From Ilyomonas sp964249755 (GTDB lineage Bacteria > Bacteroidota > Bacteroidia > Chitinophagales > Chitinophagaceae), in NCBI GenBank assembly GCA_964249755.1, contig CAXUDB010000001.1, positions 806,001 to 870,000 of the forward strand: DNA of 64,000 nucleotides, written 5' to 3'. Shown one piece after another: positions 51,401 through 61,700 of the stretch. How positions within the stretch are numbered: the stretch's first letter is position 1; every line of letters begins with the position of its first letter. The notes below the pieces were generated by a model that saw only the letters and a list, made by a program, of their open reading frames with translations, was not told the origin of the DNA and ran no database searches. Position numbers and translations under genes: made by a program.

Positions 51401-52453
51401 TTGCTGATTGAGTTTTCCGATAAAGGTTTGTATTGCCGCCAGGGCAATTTTTATATTGATCCGTGGCGACCGGTTGACCGCGCCATTATTACCCATGCAC
51501 ATAGTGACCACATGCGTGCAGGAAGCAAATGGTATCTATGCCATCATTACACAAAGCCCTTGCTACTGGCGCGTTTAGGTGAGCATCCCGTTCAAACGGT
51601 AGAGTGGGAGGAAACAGTGGATATGAATGGCGTAAAGGTGTCATTGCATCCCGCCGGGCATATCATTGGCTCTTCACAAATACGGGTTGAATACAAAGGA
51701 GAAGTTTGGGTAGTAAGTGGCGATTACAAAACAAAAGATGATGGCATCAGCGGTGCGTTCGAGCCGGTGAAATGCCACACGTTCATCACCGAATCTACTT
51801 TCGGGTTACCTATTTATAAATGGAAACCGCAAAGTGAAATTTATGATGATATCAAAAGCTGGATACAAAGAAATAAAGCGAAAGGAGTAAGCAGTGTGTT
51901 GATTGCTTACAGTCTTGGCAAAGCGCAACGCGTGTTACAGCCGGTGAGTGAGGTAACGGATGTGATCTATGCGCATGGCGCGATAGATAATATGCAAAAA
52001 GCATTGGAAAGCGCAGGCTGGAATTTGCCCAAAGTAGAACGCATTACGCCGGATACACCAAAAAGTAAACTGGCAGGCAGCGTTGTTATCGCGCCACCCA
52101 GTGCAGATGGAACGCCATGGATGAAAAAGTTTTCGCCGTCTGCCGTAGGCGTTTGCAGTGGCTGGATGCAGGTGCGCGGCAGTTTCCGCCGGCGCAATGC
52201 CGATGCAGGTTTTGCGTTGAGCGATCATGCAGATTGGGAAAGTTTATTAACAGCCATCCATGCTACCGAGGCAGAGAAAGTGTATGCCACACACGGCTTT
52301 CAAAGTGCACTAAGCCGCTATTTAAACGAGCATGGCATAGAAGCCGCCGAAGTGCATACAGAATATGGCAACGACGAAGAAGAAGGCAACAACCAACAAC
52401 CATACGAAACAGTGGAGGAAGAAAAAGAAGATAAGAATAGAGAACACGCATAA
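51401..52453 (+). CDS. Ligase-associated DNA exonuclease (metallo-beta-lactamase fold)
   Basis: 350 residues. Metal motif THAHSDH (31-37), HPAGHIIGSSQI, GDYKTKDDG and the FALSDHADWESLL motif of the beta-CASP region place it with the DNA exonucleases linked to ATP-dependent ligases. TTG 51401 is chosen as start (MLIEFSDKGLYCRQGNFYIDP), the expected N-terminus; no ATG fits. An intergenic repeat separates it from the ligase, but both likely act in DNA repair. Confidence 0.9.
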   Translation: MLIEFSDKGLYCRQGNFYIDPWRPVDRAIITHAHSDHMRAGSKWYLCHHYTKPLLLARLGEHPVQTVEWEETVDMNGVKVSLHPAGHIIGSSQIRVEYKGEVWVVSGDYKTKDDGISGAFEPVKCHTFITESTFGLPIYKWKPQSEIYDDIKSWIQRNKAKGVSSVLIAYSLGKAQRVLQPVSEVTDVIYAHGAIDNMQKALESAGWNLPKVERITPDTPKSKLAGSVVIAPPSADGTPWMKKFSPSAVGVCSGWMQVRGSFRRRNADAGFALSDHADWESLLTAIHATEAEKVYATHGFQSALSRYLNEHGIEAAEVHTEYGNDEEEGNNQQPYETVEEEKEDKNREHA

Positions 52454-52570
52454 CACAGACTATGTGCACGGATTGATAGGATTGAATAAGTAAGATTTAC
52501 TATTGAATATTATTGAGGACAACATCAATATCCCATCAATTCATTCATCTCAAATATCCCGGTTCAGACA
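52441..52570. repeat. Dispersed repeat element, copy B
   Basis: AGAACACGCATAACACAGAC...GTGCACGGATTGATAGGATTG matches the arms of copy A (23041-23235), and TATCCCATCAATTCATTCAT plus CTCAAATATCCCGGTTCAGA matches the inverse of A's interior at 23086-23126. It occupies nearly the whole gap and ends 11 bp before the ligase ATG. Confidence 0.8.
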
Positions 52571-52581
52571 AACAGAACAAG

Positions 52582-54294
52582 ATGAATAAAGAAGAGATCA
52601 TCGACATCCTAAAAGAAGAACACGCTCTTGATGCGCAGACGGACACATTACCAGCATTGCTTTTAAACTCCCCGTTAGAGGACAAGGGGGGACTATCTGC
52701 CTTTGCATCTCTTGTGAAAGTTATTGGTACTTCTACCAAAACATTAGATAAACTCGCGGCCCTGCAGAATTATTTTGCGGTGGCGGATGATAAAGACAAA
52801 GTATGGGTGATTGCTATTTTCAGCGGCAGAAGACCGCGCCGCGCCGTGAGCGGAGCGATGCTGCAAAGCTGGTGTGTGGAGTTAACAGGTTTGCCGGATT
52901 GGTTGTTTGCAGAATGCTATCATACTGTTGGCGACTTGGGAGAAACCATTTCTTTATTATTGCCTGATATAAGAGAAGAAGCCTCGCAGAACCACAGTCT
53001 TTCTTATTACATAGAAGAGTTAGCGAGGTTGGAAAAGCAGGATGAATCCATTAAGAAAGCATTTGTAATAGATGCCTGGCAAAGCATGGATAGCAGTGAA
53101 CGTTTTGTTTTCAATAAACTCATCACTGGCGGTTTCCGTATCGGTGTATCACAGAAAGTGATGGTAAATGCACTGGCAAAATCGGTAGAGCTGGATGCCT
53201 CTGTTATTGCGCACCGCATCAGCGGAAACTGGGGCCCATCAACCACAACCTTTACTGATCTGTTAAGCGAGCATACCGTTGTTATTGATTATTCAAAGCC
53301 GTATCCTTTCTATCTTGCTTATGCATTGGAAGAAGCGCCCGAAACGCTAGGCAATCCTGAAGATTGGCAGGCCGAATGGAAATGGGATGGCATTCGCGGG
53401 CAGATGATTAAACGCAACGGTGAGCTTTTTATCTGGAGCCGCGGCGAAGACCTGATGACGGATAAATTTCCTGAATACAGTATCTTAAAGGATAAGTTGC
53501 CCGAAGGTATGGTGCTCGATGGTGAGATTATCCCTGCGAAAGATGGCAAGCCATTGCCTTTTGCCCTGTTGCAAACGCGCATTGGCAGAAAGAACGTAAC
53601 CAAAAAGCAATTGCAGGAAGCGCCCATTGCTTTCTTTGCGTATGATTTGCTGGAAAAAAACGGAGAAGACTGGCGCAACAAAGAATTATGGGAAAGAAGG
53701 GCCGCGTTAAAAGAGGTTGTAAAAAGCATTAATCATCCTACCTTGTTATTATCTGATGTGATTGAGTATTCTTCCTGGGATGAATTAACCACGATAAGAG
53801 AGGGCTCGCGCGATGCCGGTGCGGAAGGCTTAATGCTGAAGAACAAGCATTCTGTTTACAAAGTGGGGCGGAAAGTAGGCGACTGGTGGAAGTGGAAGAT
53901 TGAACCTTTAACCATTGATGCTGTGATGATCTACGCACAAAAAGGAGCAGGACGCAGAAGCAATTTGTATACTGACTATACCTTTGCTGTAAAAGACGGC
54001 GATAAATTAGTAGCCTTTACCAAAGCCTACAGTGGGCTAACCGATAAAGAATTTAATGAAGTAGATGCATTTGTAAAACGCAACTCACTGGAAAAATTCG
54101 GACCAGTGCGCACCGTGAAACCGGAACTCGTTTTTGAGCTTGCCTTTGAAGGCATTGCCGCCAGCAACCGACATAAAAGCGGTGTGGCGCTTCGGTTTCC
54201 GCGTATCCTTCGCTGGCGCAAAGACAAGCCGGCAGATGAAATTAATACCCTCGATGACTTGAAAAAAATGTTGGCAATCTATGGAAAATCATAA
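52582..54294 (+). CDS. ATP-dependent DNA ligase (exonuclease-associated type)
   Basis: 570 residues. Adenylated Lys267 in AEWKWDGIRG, with motif III (ELFIWSRGEDLM), motif IV region (GAEGLMLKN) and motif V (DWWKWKIEP). The N-terminal DNA-binding domain begins at FASLVKVIGTSTKTLDKLAAL; residues 27-37, LLNSPLEDKGG, are encoded by a CCCCTAAAGGGG-type repeat (52661-52693) inserted in frame, and the first 40 residues are not normal for the family. ATG 52582 follows repeat copy B closely. Pairs with the exonuclease upstream for non-replicative repair. Confidence 0.93.
   Translation: MNKEEIIDILKEEHALDAQTDTLPALLLNSPLEDKGGLSAFASLVKVIGTSTKTLDKLAALQNYFAVADDKDKVWVIAIFSGRRPRRAVSGAMLQSWCVELTGLPDWLFAECYHTVGDLGETISLLLPDIREEASQNHSLSYYIEELARLEKQDESIKKAFVIDAWQSMDSSERFVFNKLITGGFRIGVSQKVMVNALAKSVELDASVIAHRISGNWGPSTTTFTDLLSEHTVVIDYSKPYPFYLAYALEEAPETLGNPEDWQAEWKWDGIRGQMIKRNGELFIWSRGEDLMTDKFPEYSILKDKLPEGMVLDGEIIPAKDGKPLPFALLQTRIGRKNVTKKQLQEAPIAFFAYDLLEKNGEDWRNKELWERRAALKEVVKSINHPTLLLSDVIEYSSWDELTTIREGSRDAGAEGLMLKNKHSVYKVGRKVGDWWKWKIEPLTIDAVMIYAQKGAGRRSNLYTDYTFAVKDGDKLVAFTKAYSGLTDKEFNEVDAFVKRNSLEKFGPVRTVKPELVFELAFEGIAASNRHKSGVALRFPRILRWRKDKPADEINTLDDLKKMLAIYGKS
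52661..52693. repeat. Palindromic repeat copy inside the ligase gene
   Basis: Inverse of the family seen at 29495 and 31470 (TTTTAAACTCCCCGTTAGAG, then GACAAGGGGG). It is in frame with the ligase and encodes NSPL, the same tetrapeptide as the kdsC copy. Confidence 0.82.
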
Positions 54295-54799
54295 CGGCAT
54301 ATTTATAAAAGCCTTGTGCGTCACTGCCTTTCTTGGATTAATGAGTTGTAACTATCCTTCACAAAACAAGAGTACAACTGCCGCTCCGGATACAATGAAG
54401 CCAGATACCAATGTTGGTAAAGTGATTGCTTTTCACAACGGCACCAACTGTTTTACCCATACACAAAACAACGATTCGGTTTTCCTGTCCTTGGTTCTGA
54501 GAGATAGCTTGGTTACTGGCAGGCTCCAATATCGTTTGCGCGAAAAAGATGCAAACACCGGAACGCTGAAAGGTGTTTTTCATGGCGATACCCTGATTGC
54601 CGAATACTCGTTTTTATCAGAGGGGGTGCGCTCTGTGCGCGAGGTGGCATTCCTTCGCAAAGGGGATATTCTTATCGAAGGCACAGGCAACATGAAAGAT
54701 AACGGTCACAGGATGGTATTTACCAACCGCCGTGAGATTAGTTTCAATACCAATCTTGTTCTCGAAACCGTAGATTGTGCAACGGTAGACAGCAAGTAA
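54281..54799 (+). CDS. Lipoprotein, function unknown
   Basis: 172 residues. Lipobox ending GLMSC (Cys23), then a beta-rich mature part (NDSVFLSLVLRDSLVTGRLQYRL; KGVFHGDTLIAEYSF; RREISFNTNLVLETVDC) of the kind seen in membrane-bound Bacteroidota lipoproteins that resemble META or YceI-like barrels. It overlaps the ligase end by 14 bp and is coupled to it, but no functional link is visible. Confidence 0.7.
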   Translation: MENHNGIFIKALCVTAFLGLMSCNYPSQNKSTTAAPDTMKPDTNVGKVIAFHNGTNCFTHTQNNDSVFLSLVLRDSLVTGRLQYRLREKDANTGTLKGVFHGDTLIAEYSFLSEGVRSVREVAFLRKGDILIEGTGNMKDNGHRMVFTNRREISFNTNLVLETVDCATVDSK

Positions 54800-54947
54800 G
54801 CCAATCCGTTTTACAACGCGAGCAAGCTAGTCATACAGTAAAAGCTGCACGTCATTCCACCCTATTTTGCCCTTCAGGCAGCGTTTCTTTATTTTGCATC
54901 CTCTATAACCCAACACACACACAAACCACTACAGAAAAGCGCACAGG

Positions 54948-55496
54948 TTGACCGAGAATGAAATGATTAAAGGTTGTATGCAGAATAAAGCTGCCGCACA
55001 GCGCAGCTTGTTCGATGCGTACGCCGGGAAGATGATGAGTGTTTGCTACCGCTATGCCGGCAATGCGCACGATGCAGAAGATATGCTGCAGGAAGCCTTC
55101 ATTAAAATTTTCGCGCACATCCACCAGTTTAAATGGGAAGGCTCGTTCGAGGGATGGCTTCGCCGCATCGTGGTGAACACGGCATTGAAAGCGCTGCAGA
55201 AAAAGCGGCTTCATTTTGCCGAAATCAGCGAAACAACCTCAGCCGGTTTAGCAATTGAGCCGGACACTCTCTCGCAGTTGCAGACAGAACAACTGATGCT
55301 GTTGCTAAAGAGCCTGCCGGATGGTTATCGCGTGGTGTTTAACCTATACGTGATAGAAGGTTACGACCACGATGAGATAGCAAAGATGCTGAACATACAG
55401 GCCAGCACCAGTCGCAGCCAATTGGTAAAGGCAAGGAAGATGCTGCAGGGAATGATAAAAAAAAATGAAACGATAACAATCGAACATGACCGATAA
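54948..55496 (+). CDS. ECF sigma-70 factor
   Basis: 182 residues. Region 2 (AYAGKMMSVCYRYAGNAHDAEDMLQEAFIKIF) and region 4 (LLKSLPDGYRVVFNLYVIEGYDHDEIAKMLNIQASTSRSQLVKARKML) are complete, as in extracytoplasmic sigma factors of Bacteroidota. The start is TTG 54948 (MTENEMIKGC) with ATG 54963 as alternative. Stop overlaps the next gene by 11 bp, so this and the anti-sigma/barrel protein are coupled. Confidence 0.92.
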   Translation: MTENEMIKGCMQNKAAAQRSLFDAYAGKMMSVCYRYAGNAHDAEDMLQEAFIKIFAHIHQFKWEGSFEGWLRRIVVNTALKALQKKRLHFAEISETTSAGLAIEPDTLSQLQTEQLMLLLKSLPDGYRVVFNLYVIEGYDHDEIAKMLNIQASTSRSQLVKARKMLQGMIKKNETITIEHDR

Positions 55497-56844
55497 AGAA
55501 TTAGATGAGCTGTTTCGCAACTCTTTCTCCGGCCACCAGGCGCCGGTGCCGGAAGAGATGTGGCAGCGTGTAAACCCGCAAAAAGAAAAAAAGCGCAGAG
55601 CCATCGCTTGGTGGTCGGGGTTGGGCGTGGCGGCTTTGCTGCTCATTGGTGCTTTTGTATGGTGGAATCATACTTCTTCCATCCCTGCGCAAGATAGCGC
55701 CATTGTGAGTGCTTCGCCCGGAAGCGACAAGCCTCAACCTTCTGTTGCTGCGAATGATTCGACCGGGCAAGCGATAGGACACACAGAGCCATTGCCCCAG
55801 AGCATAGAAGCACCCGCCACAGCAGCGGATGCAAAACCTTTTACTGAAAAAAGAATAGGCAGGAATAACAGGCAGGTTGCAATTGCTAATAGACACAACA
55901 GATATCATCCAAATGAACTTCGCAATGCCGGCAAACCGAATGAAGCCGGTGATGAATATAGCAAGGAAGAAACAACAAATGCAGTAGGTAAAACAAAGGT
56001 TGAAAGCGCAGACAACGGCGCTTTGCAAACCAATCCTTCAGTGCTGTCTCCACTGGCATCTGATAGTGCCTCTACTCATCAAAACAATATAGCTGCAAAG
56101 CTGGATTCAGCCGCCGCAACGCATGCTGCTTCGGCTGTGCAGTTACATCTTCCAAAACGTCATAAAACAAGCATAGAGTTGAGTGTTGCCGGGTTTGCCG
56201 GCGACCGTAATGTTTATGGTGTGAAAAAAGAAGTGCCCGCTTTTTCTATTACGATGAATGAGCCGCACGAGAAAACAACGGTTCAGGGCTATAGCCTGAA
56301 TGTAAGGATAGAAAAACCCATCAGCCGTCACTGGTCGCTTAAAACCGGGCTACAGTTTTTGCAGGCGCGCCAGAGTGTTACTTACAATGCAGAATCGGTA
56401 AGCCGTTACTCTGTGGTAAATGCACTTGGCTTAGGCGCGGATACCACGCAGTTCACACAGATCAGCCTGCACCGGCCGGTTACAAAAAGCAGTTACAACA
56501 GCTTTCATCTTCCACTTTTACTTTCTTATCATACCGATATAAAAAAGCTAAGCATCGGTGCTACAGGCGGTGTGTTGCTCAACCTGTATTCCTGGTACAA
56601 AGGCGAGGTGCCGGATGGAAATTACATGCGTGATCTTGCGGCGAAAGATGCTTTCCGGCCAAATTATGGCTCTTCATTATACCTCGGCTTGCCGGTGGCA
56701 AAAACATTCGGCAAATGGCAGGCATTTATTGAGCCGCAACTTCAATATTCGCTGTCTTCAATTACGCAAAACAAAGCGTCTTTTAAGCAAAAGATGACGT
56801 ATTATGGCGTTGGCATTGGAATAAAACGGGCACTGAAAAAATAA
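55486..56844 (+). CDS. Anti-sigma-like/outer-membrane beta-barrel fusion
   Basis: 452 residues. N-terminal cytoplasmic segment (MTDKELDELFRNSFSGHQAP, about 1-36) of the kind that binds sigma factors, one membrane helix (IAWWSGLGVAALLLIGAFVWW, about 40-60), a 140-residue low-complexity linker rich in Ala, Ser, Asp, Gln and Pro, and a C-terminal beta-barrel domain (about 205-452) with KTSIELSVAGFAGDRNV, a SLKTGLQFLQARQ strand and a final MTYYGVGIGIKRA strand, like PorT-type barrels. One chain would span inner membrane, periplasm and outer membrane. It is coupled to the ECF sigma factor gene. Confidence 0.8.
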   Translation: MTDKELDELFRNSFSGHQAPVPEEMWQRVNPQKEKKRRAIAWWSGLGVAALLLIGAFVWWNHTSSIPAQDSAIVSASPGSDKPQPSVAANDSTGQAIGHTEPLPQSIEAPATAADAKPFTEKRIGRNNRQVAIANRHNRYHPNELRNAGKPNEAGDEYSKEETTNAVGKTKVESADNGALQTNPSVLSPLASDSASTHQNNIAAKLDSAAATHAASAVQLHLPKRHKTSIELSVAGFAGDRNVYGVKKEVPAFSITMNEPHEKTTVQGYSLNVRIEKPISRHWSLKTGLQFLQARQSVTYNAESVSRYSVVNALGLGADTTQFTQISLHRPVTKSSYNSFHLPLLLSYHTDIKKLSIGATGGVLLNLYSWYKGEVPDGNYMRDLAAKDAFRPNYGSSLYLGLPVAKTFGKWQAFIEPQLQYSLSSITQNKASFKQKMTYYGVGIGIKRALKK

Positions 56845-57000
56845 AGTTTTCATCCATGCTGTTTTTGCCTCATTCATAACGGTTCATTTGCTATACCCTT
56901 TTTCAACTCTGCATCGCAAGCTTTTGCGCTTTAACAAAAAGGGGCGCTATCCGCACTTTGCTGGTAAACTTTTTGAAGTTTCTCGTCCGTAATAGAATCT

Positions 57001-57693
57001 ATGGACAAAAATGATCTCCGGCTCTCCGACTGGATGCGGATTCTTATTGGCAATGTGCCACCCAGCTTCATGATCGAAGTGTTTTTCCGAACGCTTATTA
57101 TGTACCTTATTTTACTGGTAATTATGCGCTTTCTGGGCAAGCGCATGGCCGGGCAGATTTCCGTTACCGAACTGTCGGTTATGTTGCTGCTTGGTGCAGT
57201 CGTATCGGCGCCTATGCAACTGCCCGACCGTGGTATCCTGCAAGGGGTATGGCTGCTGGTAATTATTCTGTTTCTGCAACGCAGCTTATCGTGGTGGGGA
57301 ACCAAGAGCGCCAAGGCAGAGAAGATAACCTATGGGGAAGCCACGATGCTGGTGAAAGATGGTTTGATAGAAGTGCAGGCGTTGTTAGATACGCGCATCT
57401 CGCGTCCCGAACTGTTTAAAGAGCTGCGGAGCAAAAACATATACCATTTAGGTACTGTAAAGCGTGTGTATATAGAAGCCTCCGGCGATATGAGCATCTA
57501 CAAAACCGACCAGCCAAAGCCCGGTTTGTCCGTTCTGCCGCCTTCGGATAAAGAGATTCAAACACTAAACAAAAAAGCAGAAGATAACCTGAAAGCCTGC
57601 GCCTGCTGCGGCAATGTGCAAACTATTGTAAACACTGAGACTGCACCTTGTGATGTATGCCATTCTGTTGACTGGGTAAATGCTGTTCTGTAA
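57001..57693 (+). CDS. DUF421-family membrane protein with C-terminal Cys motif
   Basis: 230 residues. Three N-terminal membrane helices with LGKRMAGQISVTELSVMLLLGAVVSAPMQLPDRGI, then a soluble domain with YGEATMLVKDGLIEVQAL and ISRPELFKELRSKNIYHLGTVKRVYIEASGD, which is DUF421 (YetF/YcaP type). The last 35 residues carry CACCGN and CDVC, a possible zinc ribbon. Followed after 12 bp by a paralogue, an apparent tandem duplication. Function unknown. Confidence 0.85.
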   Translation: MDKNDLRLSDWMRILIGNVPPSFMIEVFFRTLIMYLILLVIMRFLGKRMAGQISVTELSVMLLLGAVVSAPMQLPDRGILQGVWLLVIILFLQRSLSWWGTKSAKAEKITYGEATMLVKDGLIEVQALLDTRISRPELFKELRSKNIYHLGTVKRVYIEASGDMSIYKTDQPKPGLSVLPPSDKEIQTLNKKAEDNLKACACCGNVQTIVNTETAPCDVCHSVDWVNAVL

Positions 57694-57705
57694 AACTTAC
57701 ATACT

Positions 57706-58383
57706 ATGCTGCCGCACGAAATTCATCTCGATGATCTCTACCGGATACTGATAGGAAATGTGCCGGTTCCTTATTTTATTGAACTGCTTATCCGTTGCCT
57801 TATCTGTTATGCCATCTTAGTCATCAGCATACGGCTGATGGGAAAAAGAATGGCGGCACAGATGAGCCGAAACGAGCTGGCTTCTATGGTGCTGATGGCA
57901 GCAGCCATTGGCATTCCTGTGTCTTCGCCCGACAGGGGAATTTTGCCGGGCATTATCATCGCTGTTATTATTGTAATGGGAGAGCGGTGGATATCAAAGC
58001 GCATCAGCCGGAACGATAAACTGCAAAGTAAAGTAGTGGGCGACATCCGTATGGTGGCAAAAGATGGTTTTCTGGTGATTGAAAATATGACGCCGAACCG
58101 CATCTCGCGCGACCGCATTTTTGCCGAGTTACGCGTGAATGGATTAAAGCATCTGGGCAACGTAAAGCGTTTTTATTTTGAAGCCGATGGTTCGTTTACG
58201 CTTATTCAGGATGAAGAAAGAAAATATGGCTTGTGCATTCTTCCTGATTTTGATAAAGCTATGCTGAATGAGCAGAAGTACTCAGAAACAGATGTCTGTT
58301 TGATATGTGGCTTCGAAAAAAAGCAGGAAAAAAAATGCAGTAACTGTGGCAGCGATGTGTTTGCAAAAGCAATAGAAGCATAG
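57706..58383 (+). CDS. DUF421-family membrane protein, second copy
   Basis: 225 residues, same plan as the previous gene: IRLMGKRMAAQMSRNELASMVLMAAAIGIP, ISRDRIFAELRVNGLKHLGNVKRFYFEADGS, and a terminal zinc-ribbon-like CLICG...CSNCG. Roughly a third to half of residues appear shared with its neighbour. The two are probably one transcript; they may form a hetero-oligomer. Confidence 0.85.
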   Translation: MLPHEIHLDDLYRILIGNVPVPYFIELLIRCLICYAILVISIRLMGKRMAAQMSRNELASMVLMAAAIGIPVSSPDRGILPGIIIAVIIVMGERWISKRISRNDKLQSKVVGDIRMVAKDGFLVIENMTPNRISRDRIFAELRVNGLKHLGNVKRFYFEADGSFTLIQDEERKYGLCILPDFDKAMLNEQKYSETDVCLICGFEKKQEKKCSNCGSDVFAKAIEA

Positions 58384-58788
58384 GGAAACTAACTTTCTTC
58401 AAAATAATCAGCCGGTAAGGAGCGGCAACTTGTGTTGTCATAACCCTTCTCTTGTCCATTCTTCTGTTATTATTTCTCTCTATCCTCAATTTTTTTTGAA
58501 GTTTTCCTTTTCAAAAAGTTTCTACCTTCTGTTTATCCCTTATTTTCCTTGTTAACAAAGCAAAGAATATAAATAAAAAATAATTTTAAAAAATACACTT
58601 ATTTTTTTGGCAGTAAAAAGAGAAGTCTCTATTTTTACAATTGTTAAAACTACACTTATTAATTGTAAAGTGATTGTTTGCTGATGAATAATGCCGGAAT
58701 TGCTGAGTTGAATAAGCCATATTAGCTAAGCGTTTGAATGGGTTCTCTTTCTTAAAACGTGTTCTTTAAAACAAAAAACTAAACAGTT
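58384..58788. other. AT-rich gap ahead of the SusC gene
   Basis: 405 bp with no gene. It has poly-A/T stretches and no complete -33/-7 promoter that I can defend. Confidence 0.5.
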
Positions 58789-61700
58789 ATGCGAATGCTT
58801 CGCCGCCATCGCAGGAAGTCAAACTATGTCCTGCACCAACTGCTATTGTGTTTCCTTTTCTTTTCTGTCCATTCTGTTTTTGCTCAAACCAACGTTAGAG
58901 GAACGATACTGGACTCCCTGCAAAAACCTGTTCCCGGCGCTACCGTTTCTGTAAAAAACGCGAAAGCGAAAGCTATCACTGCATCCGATGGAAGCTTTTC
59001 CATCCAAGCGAAACCCGGCGATGTGCTTACCGTTTCTGCGCTTGGCTTTGCCAATGCGGAAATTACGGTGCAATCTGCTACTAACGTGAACCTGACCTTG
59101 TCTGCTTCCGTCAACACTCTCAATGATGTGGTGGTAATTGGCTATGGAACGCAACGAAAAAGAGACCTCACCGGATCTATAGCTACAGTGAATGTTGAGG
59201 AATCAAAAAAATTAAGTACCAACGATATTACAGGGCTTTTGCAGGGCAGAGCTTCCGGCGTTCAGGTAAACAGCGACGGACAGCCGGGTGCTGCGCCCAG
59301 CGTTCGCATCCGGGGCTTTAGCACATTAGGTGCGGCGTCTCCTTTCTATGTGGTAGATGGTGTTCCGGTAGGCACTTCTATTAGGGATTTCAGCCCGAAT
59401 GATGTAGAGTCAATTTCTGTTTTAAAAGATGCCGCTGCGGCCTCTATTTATGGTGCGGCTGCTGCCAATGGTGTTATCATTATTACTACAAAACAGGGAA
59501 GGAAGAATGCACCAATGAAGGTTGATTATAATGGCTATTATGGTTGGGACAACGTTTGGCAGATAAAAGACGTAACCAGTCGTGCAGATTACCAGACATT
59601 GAACAACGAATCACGCACCAATGCAGGGTTAACACCGTTTCCGGCTAACGATCCAACCAATCCCGGCTATGTTGATACCATTGATACGGACTGGCAAAAA
59701 GAGGGTTTAAAAACCGGTAACCGCCAAAACCATAATGTAAGTTTTTATGGCGGTGGTAATAGCAGCACATACAATGTTTCTTTAGATTATTTCGATAACA
59801 ACGGAACCTATGTGGGTAACGGACCTGATTATAAAAGATACACGGCACGCATAAACAGCACAGCTGAAAAAGGCATTTTCAAAATTGGTGAAACTTTTAA
59901 TTACACGCATTCTCACGAAAACACGCTTACTTTCCGCGATGACATTTTGCTCGGCGGCATTCCTCCCTTAATTGGTTCGTTGGTGGTTGCTATTCCAACG
60001 ATGCCGGTGTATGACCCTTCTCTTCTCAATGGTTTTGGTGGTTCTAATTCCGAATTTAACGGCGCGAATTCGCTGAACGGGATTGGTATAAACAGCACCT
60101 TGGTAAACTGGGTAGATGTTGACAGAACGTTCGGCAATATTTATGGCGAATTGCAATTGCTTAAAAAAGCCGGACAGAACCTGCGCTTCAGAACCAGCAT
60201 CAGCTATGATAGAACACAAACCAGGGATTATACCTGGCAGCCTGCCTTTTACTTTGGTAAATTCTACAGCAACGATGTAGCTCGCTTAAGCGACAATTCG
60301 CGGGTATATACCAACTCTGCCATTGAAAATACACTGAATTATGATCTGACCATCGGCAAGCATTCTCTGCAAGCTTTGGCAGGTCAGTCTTACCGCGAAA
60401 ACAGTGGTGTTTTAAGAGCCAGCACAGCGCAGGGTTTTTCAACGCCTTATGTACCTGAGATTACAAACGGACAAATTAAATCTTCAGATGGAACCGAATA
60501 CACTTCTGCCTTGAGTTCTTACTTTGGCAGAGTCAACTATTCTTACGGCGATAAATATTTGTTGTCTGCTACTTTACGCCGTGATGGTTCTTCCCGGTTT
60601 GCACCCGTCAATCGCTTTGGTTATTTTCCGGCTGCTTCAGTTGGTTGGAAAATCAGCAGTGAAAGTTTCTGGAATGTACCTAAATCGGCGGTTTCTTTAT
60701 TGAAGTTAAGAGCCAGCTATGGAAAGTTAGGTAATGACAACATTGGTAATTACCTCTATCAGGGTGTAGTAAATACCAACGTAGTCTCTTTGTTTAACAA
60801 CATCCGTTATATCGGCGGCTTGCAAACCATCATTGCTTCGCCAGGCGTGAAGTGGGAAGAAAAAGCCATCACCAACGTTGGTTTTGATGGTACTTTCCTG
60901 AACAACCATTTAGACTTCTCCGGCGAATATTACTATGCAAAAAGCACTGATATCCTTGTAGGTGTTTTAATCCCTCTAACCAATGGATATGTAAATTCCG
61001 ATCCGATTGTGAACGCCGGTGCTTTAAGCAATAAAGGCTTCGAATTTAATGCGGCTTATCATAAAACAGGTGGTCAGTTCACATTCGATATCTCTGCTAA
61101 CTTATCTACTGTTAAAAATAAAGTGCTTTCTATTGGTAATGGAAATGCTTCGTTGATTGGTGTTGAAGCAAGAACTTATGTAGGCGATGAAATAGGTGAA
61201 CATTATGGTTATGTGTACGAAGGTATTTTCCAGACACAGGCAGAAGTTGACGCACATGCCAAACAGTTTGGTGCTACACTTGCTCCCGGCGATGTGATGT
61301 ATAAAGACATTACAGGTCCTGACGGAAAGCCTGATGGATTGGTAAACGATTTGGATCGTGTTACCTTGGGCAGTGCTATTCCCCGTTACAATTATGGCTT
61401 TAGTTTCACAGCCGCTTACAAGCACTTCGATTTCTCTTTGTTTGCCCAGGGAAGCGCAAAGTTCCTTATCAACAGCCGCTTGTATAGAGACTTACATCAT
61501 ACCGCAGGTGCGCTTAACTACAGCACAGATATGCTGAACCGCTGGACACCGACAAACACAAATACTACCATTCCCCGTTTGAATGATGCTGACGTAAACA
61601 ATTTTGTTGATTCGGATCGTCCCGGATGGTTGCAGGATGGAAGTTATTTAAGATTAAGTACCATTTCTTTCGGATATACTCTGCCCGATAACCTGATAAA

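Noticed and set aside
52513..52581. Ligase start at TTG 52513
   Set aside because: The added residues are translated from dispersed repeat copy B.
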